64,000 nt of DNA, taken from contig NC_077240.1 in the NCBI RefSeq assembly GCF_947179165.1, positions 48,420,501 through 48,484,500 of the forward strand, in the 5' to 3' direction. The position numbers and the translations under genes are program-made. This document shows positions 22,671 to 34,665 of the stretch, piece by piece. This DNA is from Solanum dulcamara. Taxonomy: Eukaryota > Streptophyta > Magnoliopsida > Solanales > Solanaceae. Position 1 is the stretch's first letter; every line of letters starts with the position of its first letter. The notes under the pieces are model-generated. The model made no database searches. It had not been told where the DNA came from and worked only from the letters and a program-made list of their open reading frames with translations.

Positions 22671-24370
22671 ATCCACTTGAGCTTATATTCTTTGAATCAA
22701 CTCTAGATGTAATGATATGCATGTAAGTATGAATCGAGGATCCTTACCTCCTCTCTTAAATTCTGCTTCAAACTACCCTGGGATGTCACAATAAGTTCCT
22801 AATTATAGTATCTTTCGGACCCTTTGACTCCCAATCTCATCAAATCATAGAATTTAGGAAACTTAGTCTTGATTGTGTCTCCCTAAAATGGTTCTGGTAC
22901 ATCAATCCTCGTTGGACCAGGTGCCTAGGGCCTTCTCAACAGACTCAGTAGAGGAAAAATTGAGACTAGAGTCGGTGCCGGAGTCATTGCATCTTAGACT
23001 AGGAGTTTCATATTATTGTCGTGTGCTGGCTCTGTATCAATATACTAAAGTGATACTCCCACGTTCGACGACCTAGACATCATTTTTTAATATGGTGGAC
23101 CCATCATGTAACTTTCAACCCAATTTCCTTTATGCACAACCATGGGTTGTTTAAACTTGGAGGAATTTATGCTTGTAGAAGAAAAATAATGTACACGAGA
23201 ACCTAACAAAGCATAAGTGAAAAATAAAAAATTTGACCCTCAGGTACTAGTGACGAAGCAGGCTGATGGACCATCACTATTGTGATAGATCGTCAGCTTA
23301 GTCGTCAGCTGGTGGTTACTTTGACTTGGACCTATGACTATAGAACCGATGGGCCATCAAAGCTCTGATAGACTATTAGACTAACCGGTACAGCTATTCT
23401 AGTGACACTTTATATTTCCTAGTTCTAACGATATGCATGACGGCTTGTCACATATATATCGATCAGTCAAGAAAGAAGTCAAGGTTTTACCAATGAATAT
23501 TTTGAAATTTACTTAGTGATGGTGCTTTTGATAGACTGTCACTTGTTTGGCTATGTTATCAATTGATTTATGCACATTGAGGGTTACTCAAACTCTACCC
23601 TCATAATTTATTAACAGCACTAATGGGTACTCAGACGTCCCTTATGTACTACAAAATTACAATTTTCCTTAAGATTGTCATCACTCAATCTATCATTGGG
23701 AACCATCACTTACTTCATCCTAAAAAAATTTTAAAATCTTTTTGGGATTTTCCTATCTGCAACTTTTTTGTATACACAACCACTGGTATACATACACACA
23801 CTTCACACATATACCAATTTATCTATACACAGTCAAATCAAACCCCTATCAATTATTAATTAATAAGGTTACTTAGTCTTCACCCTATTTTTGATGTCTA
23901 ATGTCATAATCAACAAGCAAAACCCAATCAATTTTTCCACCCTTAATTCATGGAGTTACTCAAGACTTCACTCTAATTTATGAGTCTCACCTCAACACAC
24001 ACTACTTACAAAAATTGGATTTATCTACGAATTTCCTCGTTATTTAGTTGCAATTTTACTCATACCTAACAAAATGTTTTCACTAATTCATCTCTATGGA
24101 GGATTAGCAACGACTTTTGCTTTTTAGCTAAGAAAATTTGTCCATCGCTAAATCATATATTTAAGTAGTGACATTAAAACTAAACACCATAGAATTCAGC
24201 ATTTGAATATCAGCATACCTTTAATTCGATGAATTTTTTTTCTTGGTGATGTAATTTCTTAAACACTATTTTTGTAGATTCCCAATTGCACCCTTTCAAC
24301 TGGGCATTTGAGATTGAATCTTTGGATTATCGACATGGGAATGTGTTTGGGGAGTGATATGTGATGTAGG
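22671..24370. other. Unassigned repeat-like stretch
   Basis: No coding region recognised. At 23240-23560 there is a cluster of short motifs of the type GATGGACCATCA, GATGGGCCATCA and CGTCAGC in both orientations, a pattern common in plant repeats. At 23996-24030 the text CACACTACTTACAAAAATTGG followed by an ACGAATTTCCTCG-like stretch resembles a decayed CACTA transposon terminus. The rest, including 23570-23990, shows nothing I can name. Confidence 0.4.
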
Positions 24371-25259
24371 TATGAATACCCACATACCTTTCTTGAATTC
24401 ACTAGGAATTGAAGAAGAACCTTGAAGAAATATGGAAAACCTAGCTTGAATTTGGAGAGAAACCTTGAGAGCCCTTGTGAGTTTTTGCCTTAGAAATTTT
24501 AAGAGAATGAATTGAATAGGAGAGGATTTTGAAGAAAAGATTATTTATAGACTTTGAACTTGGCCAAAAAAGTGTCTAGGTTCATTGAACTGAACTTTAG
24601 AAAAGACATAATTTCCCTTCATTAAATCTGGAAAATCGACCCTACAGACACCCTTCTACGGGTCATCGATGTAACGGTGAGTCCTCCAAATGACACATCA
24701 TGTAGCCTGAGAAAAAGCCTAAAAACATAGTCTCTGAAGTTTAGGAATGACTCGTGTTTACGACCTGTCATTAAGGAAATGACTCGTTCTTTGGGCTCGT
24801 CCTACATGTCTGGAAACCTGCAAATATACTAGTCTTGGATGTTTAGGAATGACTCATCTTTACGACCCGTCTTCAAGGAAATAACTCATTCTTTGGGCTC
24901 GTCCTATATGTCTAAAATCCTACAAATATACTAGTCTCTGAAGTTTTGGGACGAGTGGTCTTTGCGACCTATCTTACCTTCTACGAGCCATACTGCAAGT
25001 TCATAGACTTGGCCCTAAGGCTTCCTTGGAGCTTGGTCTCTGAACTTAACTTATGAGGGGTTTCTATGAGCCATCTTCTAGAGGACGAATCATCCTGGAA
25101 GGTCATAGAACCTCTCCTAAGGGAAAATTCAACTTTTGCTCGAAAGGTCACTCTATGACAAAATATTACCAACTGTAGAGGGACTCGTTCATATGGATGG
25201 GTTCGAAATTTTGAGACTTTTCTCCTTGGTTCTAAGTTTCTGACTTGTGGGGTCTTACA
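24371..25259 (-). repeat. 3' LTR of C3, truncated
   Basis: Starts TGTAAGACCCCACAAGTCAG at 25259 on the minus strand and loses homology to the 5' LTR at about 24371 (TATGAATACCCACATACC). About 1.5 kb of its 3' part, including the conserved LTR module, is missing. Confidence 0.85.
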
Positions 25260-25275
25260 ATATCTTCTCCTTGGA
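25260..25275 (-). promoter_or_regulatory. Polypurine tract of C3
   Basis: The minus strand reads CCAAGGAGAAGATATT immediately before the 3' LTR start, preceded by GAGGATGAATATTT, the usual text at the end of these elements. Confidence 0.8.
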
Positions 25276-25511
25276 AATATTCATCCTCAAATGAGATTAA
25301 CTTATCATAAGAAGAACACAGAAAGAGGACTAGAAACACAACATCAACATGATGACCTCTTAAAATGCATGGAACATGAAAACTTCAACTTAACATAAAA
25401 TTAAAACTTTGAAATCAACTTTTTCATGAACATGCATGCATATGAATGACATAGGAGGAATTGATTACTTAGGAATTTAACTAACTTGGATAGAACAACT
25501 TACTACTTTAG

Positions 25512-26790
25512 ACTTTAGTGGAGGAGAAGAGGTACGGGTATCGTTACATAATATCTGCCTCCACCTCCCAAGTAGCACTTTCTACCTGTTGATTCCTTCA
25601 TAACTATTTGACGGACACAACCTCTTTATTCCTTAATGTCTTGACTTGTCTGTCCAAAATTTCCACTGGAAATTCATCATAAGTCAAATCCTCCTTAACA
25701 CATAAATCTTTCAGTGGCAAGAGCTTGGATCACCCCCGAACTTCCTCAGCATGGACACATGAAACACCAAGTGAACCATAGCTAATTCAAGTGGAAAATC
25801 TAACTCATAAGCCACCTTTCCAACATGTCTCAATATCTTGTAAGGTCCTACGTATCTAGGACTCAACTTTCCTTTCTTGCCGAAATGCATCACACCCTTC
25901 ATGGGTGAAACTTTCAAATAGACACAATCATCCACCTCAAATTTAAGCTCTCCTTTATTTACATCAGAATAGGACTTTTGATGCTTTTGAGCGGTCTTCA
26001 ACCTCTCTCTTATGAGTCTTACCTTTTCCATAGCATCGATAACTAAATCTGGACCAATCAAGGCCATATGTCCCACTTCAAACCATCCCACCGGGGATCT
26101 ACATTTACTCTCATACAATGCTTCAAAAAGAGCCATTTGAATGCTAGAGTGATAACTATTATTATAGGCAAACTCGATCAATGGAAAATGTTCATCCCAA
26201 CTTCCTATAAAATCACTAAAACATGCCCTTAACATAGCTTCTATAGTTTGGATCATTCGTTTGGCTTGACCATCGGTTTGAGGATGAAAAGTGGTACTTA
26301 ACTTACCCTTTGTAGTGAGACCCTTTTGAAATGACTTCCAAAAGTATGAAATGAATTGTGTACCTCGATCCGATATGATGGACAAAGGCACACCATGAAG
26401 TCTTACCAACTCTCAAACATATAACTTAGCATAATCTTCTGCACTAGAGAAAGTATTAATCGGTAGAAAATGAGTCAAATTGGTCATCCGATCTAGAATA
26501 ACCCAAATAGAATAATGCTTCTTAGTACGGGTAAAACTTGTTACAAAATACATATTCACATCTTCCCACATCCAAGTAGGAATCTCTATGTCTTGGGCTA
26601 GACCTCCCTGTCATTGATTCTCAACTTTAACTTGTTGGAAATTTGGACACCTAGCTACAAACTCTGCTATATCCTTTTTCAATCCATTCCAATACACTTC
26701 TCTCAAGTAATGATACATCTTGGTGGAACCTGGATTAATCGATTATTGGGAACTATGAGACTTATTCAATATCAACTCCCTTAACCCATC
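25512..26790 (-). pseudogene. C3 integrase with chromodomain, catalytic Glu lost
   Basis: A 232-residue open stretch (26409-25711) covers most of the core and C-terminus. IISDRGTQF holds the second catalytic Asp (codon 26368-26370). Thirty-six residues later, where B1 and C1 have Glu, codon 26260-26262 is AAA (Lys) in GQAKRMIQT. It continues with SPRYVGPYKILRHVGKVAYE and FHVSMLRKF, then a frameshift near 25720, after which the chromodomain is readable (VEILDRQVK-like, ESATWE) to about 25512. Upstream of 26409 a stop separates the piece with the first Asp (ILDRMTNLTHFLP). The Glu-to-Lys change alone should abolish integration. The decay also includes stops near 26415 and 26610. Confidence 0.87.
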
Positions 26791-26819
26791 AACATTAGGT
26801 ACACACAAACGACCTAGGT

Positions 26820-27540
26820 AACGTAGTACACCATCTCCCCCTTAAGAGAAAGCCGCAATAGCATTTTCGGCAATCAACTTCTTTAACTCGACCAACATTG
26901 GATCTTGGTCTTGCTTGGACTTAACATCTGCTACAAGAGATGATTCCAAACCATTACAAATAAGAACACCTCCGTTATTGGAATAGACCAAACACACACC
27001 TAAACATGCCAATATGTGAACATCTCTAACCAATTCTTTCTTATCTTCTTCAACATGTTCCACACTACTCATGAAAAATCTACTTAGTGCATCGGCAACC
27101 ACATTTGTCTTAACTGGATAATACAACACACTCATATCATAATGCGTCAACAACTAAAGTTATCTCCTTTGTCAAAGGTTCAAATCTTTTTTCTTAAACA
27201 TGTATTATAGACTCTTGTGGTCGGTGAACACATCCACATAGATGCCATAAAGATAGTATCTCCAAATCTTCAAGGCAAACACAACCGCTGCTAGTTCAAG
27301 ATCATGTGTTGGATAGTTCCGTTCATGTACCTTAAGTTTTCTAGAATCATAGGCTAATACCTTACCATGTTGCATCAATACACAACCAAGACCAATCCTG
27401 AGCATCACAATATACTATGAAACTATTGGAACCTTCCGTCAAGGTCAAGATAGGAGTGGTTGTGAGACGATCCTCAACTCTTGGAAACTTCACTTTTTTC
27501 TGAGTCAACTTGGTCAAAGGTGACGAGATCGATGAAAATT
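26820..27540 (-). pseudogene. C3 RNase H domain, frameshifted
   Basis: Fragments: FIVYCDA with the first Asp, [34 protein letters not shown] with the Glu, [10 protein letters not shown] with the third acidic residue, then LTHYDMSVLYYPVKTNVVAD with the last Asp. All four acidic positions are readable, but a frame change near 27400 and a stop near 27155 split the domain. Confidence 0.82.
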
Positions 27541-28290
27541 CTTCCACAAATTTCCTATAGTATCCAGCTAAGCCTAAGAAACTCTTAATATACGAAGAAG
27601 ATAATGGTCTTGGCCAATTCTTAACCGCTTTGGTTTTCTTGAGATCAGCCATAATCCTTTCACCAGAAACAATGTGAACAAGGAAAACCACCTCCCTTAA
27701 CCAAAACCCACATTTGTTGAACTTTGCAAATGGTTGTTTGTCTCTTAGAGTTTGCAATATAATCCTCATGTGATTTGCATGCTCCTCTTTATTTCGAGAG
27801 TAAACCAAAATGTCGTCAATGTATAAAATCACAAACATATCTAGGTATTGCTCAAACACCCTATTCATTAAGACGATGAAAGCCACGGGAGCATTGGTCA
27901 AACAAACGATATGACTAGTAACTTATAATGGACATACCTTGTCCAAAAAGACATTTTGGGAATGTCACACTCCCTCACCCTTAATTAGTGATAACCGTAA
28001 TAAGGATCTATTTTGGAGAAGTAATTTACCCCTTGCAATTGATAAAAAAGTCATCTATTCTTGGAACTGGGTACTTATTCTTGATGGTTACCTTATTCAA
28101 TTGTCGATAATCAATGCACATACATAGTGAACCATCACTCTTTCTAACAAACAATACGGGAGCACCCCATGAAGCAATACTTGGCCTAATGAATCCTTTG
28201 TCTAATAAGTCCTTCAATTGATTCTTCAACTCTTTTAATTCACCGAAGTCATCCGGTAAGGAGGAATTTAAATAGGTTGAGTATCCGGGA
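27541..28290 (-). pseudogene. C3 reverse transcriptase, frameshifted
   Basis: The N-terminal piece (28229-28026) reads [40 protein letters not shown] and PRIDDF. A broken middle follows, then 27901-27541 with VILYIDDILVYSRNKEE, the intact YIDD catalytic loop, and FLGLAGYYRKFVEEF at the RNase H connection. The middle (about 27905-28025) has frame changes. In other respects this is the best preserved RT catalytic loop in the window. Confidence 0.85.
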
Positions 28291-28870
28291 GAAGGTCTAT
28301 ACCAAAATCAATATCCTTTTTGGGAGAGGCACCGGGTAACTCATTGGGAAACATATCTGTAAACTCATTTACAATTGGGACCAACTCTAAGATAAGGGCT
28401 TCGAAATTCTCATCCCTAACACTCATAAGATGATAAATACAACCCTTGGAAATCATATTTCGAGCCTTAAGACACGAAATGAATTGACTATTAAATACGG
28501 AGTTACTGCCCTTCAATTCTAGGACTGGCTCATTTGGGAATTAAAACTTAACCACTCGGGTTCTACAATCAATAGAAGAATAACATGCATATAGCCAATC
28601 CATTACAAGTATGATATCAAAATCGGTCATCTCAAGCTCAACTAGATCACATAAGGTAACTTTAAGAAAAACTATAACCAGACAACCTCTATACACTTTT
28701 TTAGCCACAACCGACTCACCTATGGGAGTATAAATGGAGAAAAGTTGTAATAATGTCTCAGGACTAACATTAAATCTCATGTCCACATAAGGGGAAACAA
28801 AAGATAAATTTACACCCGGATCTAGAAAAGCATAAACATTGTAGTGAAAGAACCGTAACATACAGGTAAT
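28291..28870 (-). pseudogene. C3 protease and PR-RT linker
   Basis: The open stretch 28861-28541 includes FLDPGVNLSFVSPYVD with the catalytic Asp in DPG, IYTPIGESVVAKKVYRGC and FDIILVMDWL. After a stop, 28516-28268 gives the linker [19 protein letters not shown] and [14 protein letters not shown]. The protease would cut the Gag-Pol polyprotein. It is one of the few domains here with its catalytic residue readable, but a stop separates it from RT. Confidence 0.82.
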
Positions 28871-30021
28871 AACATCGAGAGTTTACTCCACATCTTTCCT
28901 ACCATGTAGAGCATAGAACCTATTATTGCATTCACCACCATTTGGTTGCACCTAGACACATTGGAAAACTTGGCCATGGGGACGAAAATCTTTGACCTTA
29001 CATTCCTTAGCATGATGACCCAGCTCACTTCACCGATAACACACATTTGACCCGGCTAGGCATCACCCTTGTGGTTCCTACCACACTTCTTTCATGCGAG
29101 ACTAGCTTGGATAATGGGAGCACCTCCTTGAAGTTTAGGGTTGGGCATCCTATCTTTTTCAAACCTTAGAGTAGTAACATTAGAAGACCCTTGTCCGGAG
29201 TACCTTTGAAAAAAATGTGAACATTCATCACTTCTGGACTTAGCACGAGAGAATTCACTATAATCGGTCCTTAGCCTCTTAGACTTCCTATTCTTCAACT
29301 TTAACTTCTCACATTCTACTTGTTCCGCATTGGTAATGAGTCTAGATATATCCATCTCTTTAATAAACATAGCCGTTTTTCACTTCGTTGCAACTATATC
29401 CAACATACTCGATACAAACTTGTTCATATAAGCTCTTGAGTCGGCGACCATGAATGGAACATATTTTGAAAATTGAGAAAACTTGAGGGCATACTCCCTC
29501 ACACTCATACCACCTTGCTTGAGGTTAATGAACTCTTTCACCTTAGCCTCCCTCAACTCTAGTGGGAAGAAGCAATCAAGAAACAACCCTTTGAACTCAT
29601 CCTAAGTCATGAGCTCTGCATCTCTAGGCCTCTCACTTTTCCATTGATCAAACCAAATTTGTGCAACACCCCTCAATTGGTACGTAGCCAACTCTGCCCT
29701 TTTAATTGGGCTAATTCTCATGATCTCAACAATTTTATGGATACCATCAACAAACTCTTGAGGATCCTCATTAACCTTAGAACCCCAAAACTCTAGAGGA
29801 TCCATCCTCATGAAGTCACGAACCCTTGTTCAATCCATGCTAGCATTCGGGTTTATGGGAGCAACCATCTCATGATTCACTTGAGTTGTAATGGCTTGTG
29901 TATGTACTTGAAAGGCCGTTCAGAACTCTACATTGGAAACTTGATCATTCATAAGGTCATTTGGAGCTTGTTGCTCCTCTTCAACATCATTCCTTCTAAT
30001 AGGGTATCTTCGTGGAGGCAT
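28871..30021 (-). pseudogene. C3 gag polyprotein, nearly continuous
   Basis: Starts at 30021 with MPPRRYPIRRN. The main reading continues through FWGSKVNEDPQEFVDGIHKI, LATYQLRGVAQIWFDQW, FFPLELREAKVKEFINLKQG and MSVREYALKFSQFSKYVPF, the retrotransposon Gag domain, down to about 29092. Stops interrupt it near 29935, 29835, 29600, 29379 and 29092. The zinc-knuckle part follows (CGRNHKGDA, then GHHAKEC-like in another frame near 29010-29040), and its Cys pattern is damaged. The start matches the MPPRK start of B1 and lies about 200 nt from the primer binding site. Confidence 0.85.
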
Positions 30022-30223
30022 ATTCTAAATGAATTACAAAGAAAAAGAATTAGAGGGAAAAGACTTAACCACTCTACCACACGACATAGATAATGAAGGA
30101 AGTGAGATATGTCCTAAAATAATCCATAGCTTGCTATCCATGGATATCGCGCTCTTCACACTAATGAATAAGACTCTACTTAATGTGGCATATTAGACTC
30201 CCTAGGACTCCTCTAAACCTTGT

Positions 30224-30235
30224 GCTCTGATACCA
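30224..30235 (-). promoter_or_regulatory. Primer binding site of C3
   Basis: The minus strand reads TGGTATCAGAGC, an exact complement of the initiator methionine tRNA 3' end, 4 nt inside the LTR boundary at 30240. Confidence 0.92.
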
Positions 30236-30239
30236 AGTT

Positions 30240-32338
30240 TATCACGACCTAACCTAGGGTCTAGTGGTAATATGACAATCGAAATATGAGGGACCCCAAT
30301 AATAAGCCATCTTAGCATTCATTGCATACATAAGGTAAAGAATAATATAAAGATAAGTGGAAGCAATCATAAGTGGGGTAAAGGACTTAGGGAAATCCAA
30401 CTCTATAAATGTCCAAACTGGACTACACCAATATATCGTCTAAGTATGCCTCTAGTTTAACCTTCGATGGGGGCTTAGGATAAGATCCTAGCTCACCCAA
30501 GCAATAGAAGAAATGTCTAAGCAATAATAACCTGAATAAAAGTCTTGTCCATGGTAGAATAAGGTCTCACCATCTTCTTTGAAATCTAAAGAAAACTCTA
30601 GCCACGAGCATGGTGATCGTGACTGTCGTCCATCCCAATATTATGAGATAATATAGGCAAAATATGCGTTAGTACGTTTGAATGTACTAAGTATGTAAGG
30701 TATGCATGAAAAGTAAGAGAATATAATTAATATGCCATAGGATGCATGACCAATCATAACGAGCATGTTTATAGCTTGAAAGCAATTTAAAACATAAGAA
30801 ACTCTTGGTCAATGCATATCATAAAACCTCAACTTTCAAACTCAGAACTTGATATCTTAAAGCTTACCTTGAACTCATGTGGGATAAGACCATTAATGGA
30901 CAACTGAGACCATGTGAGCTACTACATAGAATCTAATGACTCCTGGATTGAGATAGGCCGATGACTCCTACATCAAAACAGGGGAGGCTACCTTGCTAGG
31001 GCATACTACAAAGATAACTCAACTGAACTGGGCTATGTAGATACACTAGCTATGACATAAAGGCAACCTATGTGGGCAACGTAGTTTAGGACTTTACAGT
31101 TCTACTAGGATTCCCTTGGGTAACTAACTACATTATCGGACTGAACTCCACCTAGAATTCCTCTCGGTGCTTAGTCAATATACCAATGGAAACTTATCAA
31201 ACATACTCATAATATAGTAGAGAAAGAAATATAACTGCCTATCAATCCATCTTTAAAATATTTAGGAATAGCTCATCTAACTTTGTGATTCATAGGAATC
31301 TATAACTTTGGTGAGAATTGTCCTTATCACCATATTTTAACATCTAATGATCCTAACTCTGATCATTATCTCAACTTTAACTTCAAAAATCATGATCTCA
31401 GTTCTAACTAATTAAAAACTATCTTTATAAATCATTTAATTGATGGTTAACTTATAAAACCATCTTTAACTTTGATTATTATTATGGATTTCATCATTAG
31501 ATCATAATTTCAAATTTAAACCATGAAAACTTTACTTGAAGATCATTGAACTAATAATCCATTCATGAAAATCATCTTTAACTTTGTAATTTTAACTTGG
31601 AAATATCCTCATGCATGTGCATTCCTAATTCAACTCAAAATCATATAATTCATATGAAAACATGCATATAATGATCATTGATAACATCTATAAACGGAAT
31701 TAAATCATTTCAATGCAACTCATCAAAACTAGGGTTCATAATCAATTTAAATTGAAAAAAACTTGAGAAACACCTTGGAACTTCATGGGTCAAAGGAATC
31801 CATGAATCAATCCCCACATACCTTTCTTAAATTCACTAGGAATTGAATAAGAACCTTGAAGAAATATGCAAACCCTACCTTGAATTTGGAGAGAAACCTT
31901 GAGAGCCCTTGTGAGTTTTTATCTTAGAAATTTTGAGAGAATGAATTGAATAGGAGGGTATTTTGAAGAAAAGAGTATTTATAGACTTTGAACTTGGCCA
32001 TAAAAATATCTAGGTTCATTGAACTGAACTTTGGAAAAGACACAATAGCCCTTCATTAAATTTGTAAAATTGACCTTATGGATACACTTCTATTGGTCGT
32101 TGATGTAACGATAAGATGTCCAAACAACCCGTATTATTGGCCTGAGAAAATTCCTAAAAACATAGTCTCTTAAGTTTTGGAATGACTTGTGTTTATGACC
32201 CATCATCAAGGAAATGACTTATTTTTTGGGCTCGTCTAGCAGGTATGAAAACCTATATATATGCTAGTCTATGAAGTTTTGCGATGAGTGGTCTTTATGA
32301 CCCATCTTACCCTACAAGTTCATAGACTTGGCCTTGAA
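30240..32338 (-). repeat. 5' LTR of C3, lacking its outer end
   Basis: Ends TCGTGATA at 30240 next to the primer binding site. It carries the conserved module at 30637-30694. At about 32338 it breaks off inside TTGGCCTTGAAGC; the same text continues for 247 bp more in the 3' LTR (25013-25259). The next bases belong to RT of element E. Confidence 0.87.
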
Positions 32339-33190
32339 GCTAGTCAAATAGGTCATCTATTCTAGAAAGAGGATACTTATTCTTTATGGTGACCTTGTTA
32401 CGTTGACGATAGTCAATGCATATTCTCAATGACCCATTTTTCTTTGGCACAAATAGTACAGGAGTGCCCCAAAGGTGAGACACTCAGCATACTAAATCCC
32501 TTATCCAAGAGATCTTTCAACTGTTCCTTCAACTCTTTTAACTTGATAAGATCTATTCTATATAGCAGAATAGATATAGGCTACATATCAGGAAGAATAT
32601 CAATCCTAAAATTTATCTCTCTATCAGGAGAGATTTAGGGCAGATCCTCAGGAAACACTTTTGGAAACTCATTTACAATCAGGATTGACTCAAAAGTGGG
32701 GGAATCACCACTATCATCCTTTACTTTAATAATGTGATAAATACACCCTTTAGAGATCAACTTCCTATCTCTAAGATAGGAGATAAATTTACCCTTACGC
32801 ACGGCAAGACTACCTTTTCTACTCTAAGATAGGCTCATTTGGGAAATGAACTTAACCACCCGAGTCATACAATCGACAGAGGAATAACAAGCATATAGCT
32901 AGACCATGCCAAGAATCATATTAAAATCAACTATTTTCAACTAAACTAAGTCAGCCATGGTATCCTTGTGATAGATTGACACGTTACAATTTCTATAGAC
33001 CCTTTCAGCTAATATAGACTCACCGATAGGAGTGGACACACTGAAAGGCTCAAGAAGACAATTAAGAATTCTATCAAATTTATTTTCCACATAAGGGTCA
33101 CAAATGACAAAATGGCACCTGGATCAAGTAAAATATTACAATCGAAAGAGAATACTCAGAGTATACTGGTGACAATGTCAGGTAAGTTCT
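32339..33190 (-). pseudogene. Element E protease, linker and RT N-terminus
   Basis: Minus-strand order: FCDPYVENKFDRILN and STPIGESILAERVYRNC (protease, about 33100-32990), ILGMV and VDCMTRVVKFIS, then [33 protein letters not shown] (linker), [16 protein letters not shown] and finally [10 protein letters not shown] at 32341-32370, cut off at the C3 LTR. Frames change several times. The rest of RT, RNase H and integrase is absent. This is a different element from C3, with its own gag type. Confidence 0.78.
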
Positions 33191-34450
33191 CTTGGTCCTA
33201 GCAATTTTCCATAGCATATAGATGGATTGTACTGCCCCTTGTACTTGCAATTGTACCCCTATGATTACCTCAACCTGGTGGTACCGCAGATAAAGATTAA
33301 GCTTTGTCGCCCAATATCAGCCAATCTCTATGAAGATGACCCAATTTACCATGGTTATATCAGCCCTTGGTTCCTTCTCGGCACTCTCCCAAATGGAGTC
33401 TACCACATTTACCGTAGGGCAGCTTCCACTTTGGGCCTTGAGACACACTTCCATGGAATTGGGAACCTTGAGCTCTAAAATTCTGGTAACTATAGGATTT
33501 CTGATCATACCTATTGATGGATGCAGGAGCACTGGCTGATGATGAGGCATATCTAGACAACTTCTTCTAAAAGAAAGATCTATTACCATTTCCTTGCTTC
33601 TGCTGACCAGGCTCATGTCCAGTGGACTTTGCCTTTTTACATTGTTGTTCTTCTCTATCCTTTTTCTTGTTATCCTCTACTTGTTGAGCATACCATGAGC
33701 CTGGAGGTGTTTATATCCCAAATCAACAAGGTTTCCTGACATTCCTTCTTCACTTGACTGCCCAAACCTAAAACAAATTTCCTTATCTTAGTTCTCTCAT
33801 CGGGAACCATATCTAGAGCATACCTGGACAACTGTAAGAACTTGAGACCATACTCCTTTACGGTCATCCTATATTGTTTTATATTCATGAACTTCTCTAC
33901 CTTTGCCTCCCTCAACTCTCTGGGAAAGACATGGCCAAGGAAAGCGCCCTTGAATTCATCCCAAATGGCAAGCTCAGCATCCTCACCCCTTCTTTCTTCC
34001 CATTGGTTATACTAAACATTAGCGACATCCTTGAGTAGATAGGAAACCAAGTTAACCCCTTCAATCTCAGTAGCATGCATAACTCTCAATATTTTCCACA
34101 TCTCATCAATAAAATTCTGAGGGTCCTCCTCAACCTTAGAACCCGTGAATATTGGTAGATTTCTCCTCAAGAAGTCATAGATTCCAACTAAAGATGATGC
34201 CTAATTAGATTTGGGAGCCGGTGAACTCTAGTTACTGCTCTGGCCAGCAATCAATTGGGTGAGCATAGTGCTGGCACCTCTAAACTTATTTTCTAAAGTA
34301 GGAGCTGGCTGAGTAGTAGGCTCTTGGGGTGCCTCAGTAGACCTTGTAGGTCATCCCCTAGTCCTCACTCCAGTTGGTGGAGGCATCTCATTCTGTGGGA
34401 CCTCAATGTTGGTGGCATTTCTCTTACAAACTATGCATTTAGGAGGCATT
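33191..34450 (-). pseudogene. Element E gag polyprotein, degenerate
   Basis: Starts at 34450 with MPPKCIVCKRNAT. Readable further on: FIDEMWKILRVMHATEIEGV, WEERRGEDAELAIWDEFKGA, FLGHVFPRELREAKVEKFMN, MTVKEYGLKFLQLSRYA and ERTKIRKFVLGL, the Gag domain. Then comes a Ser/Ala-rich segment SRYASSSASAPAS with YQNFRAQGSQ, and a zinc-knuckle part CGRLHLGEC near 33380-33410. Stops at about 34350, 34200 and 34010 and frame changes after 33670. Confidence 0.8.
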
Positions 34451-34648
34451 ATCGGTAAATATGTAACGCACGAATTAGGAAGGAACTTTTAGAGTTAAAC
34501 TCTTTAGCACGAACTCAAAGTGTAAAGAAGTGAAATAATTTCCTAATGTCCTATAGCCTCTTGATTATAAGTGTGGTGCATGACACACCCATAAATAAGG
34601 CTCTACTAAACACGGCTTCATAGACACCCTAGGACTCTTGAACACTAT

Positions 34649-34660
34649 GCTCTAATACCA
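34649..34660 (-). promoter_or_regulatory. Primer binding site of element E
   Basis: The minus strand reads TGGTATTAGAGC, one base from the initiator methionine tRNA site, about 200 nt upstream of the gag start. No LTR follows on the expected side. Confidence 0.8.
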
Positions 34661-34665
34661 AGTTT

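Larger units (their letters stand above)
24371..32338 (-). mobile_element. Ty3/gypsy chromovirus element C3 (Tekay/Del type), both LTRs truncated
   Basis: Minus-strand element with a fairly complete internal region (25260-30239): gag, protease, RT, RNase H, integrase, chromodomain, exact primer binding site and polypurine tract. The 3' LTR (24371-25259) keeps only its first 889 bp; the 5' LTR (30240-32338) lacks about the first 247 bp. The LTR text shared by both (about 31785-32338 versus 24371-25013) is similar. No target duplication can be recognised because both outer ends are lost. It is the least decayed gag-pol in the window apart from B1, but every gene has at least one stop or frameshift. 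Confidence 0.87.
32339..34665 (-). mobile_element. Truncated Ty3/gypsy element E (gag-PR-RT start, no LTRs)
   Basis: Minus-strand piece from primer binding site to early RT. It lacks both LTRs. The right end at 34661-34665 lies where the 5' LTR should begin, but the sequence switches directly to the plus-strand pol fragment F. The left end is fused to the broken C3 LTR. Its gag differs from C1, C3 and B1 (Ser/Ala/Gln-rich part with YQNFRAQGSQ), so it is a separate gypsy lineage. Confidence 0.78.

Noticed and set aside
24981..25172. 63-residue minus-strand frame next to the C3 polypurine tract as an extra gene
   Set aside because: It lies in the LTR U3 region within the TACGACTCGT-type array and is not kept in other family C LTRs.
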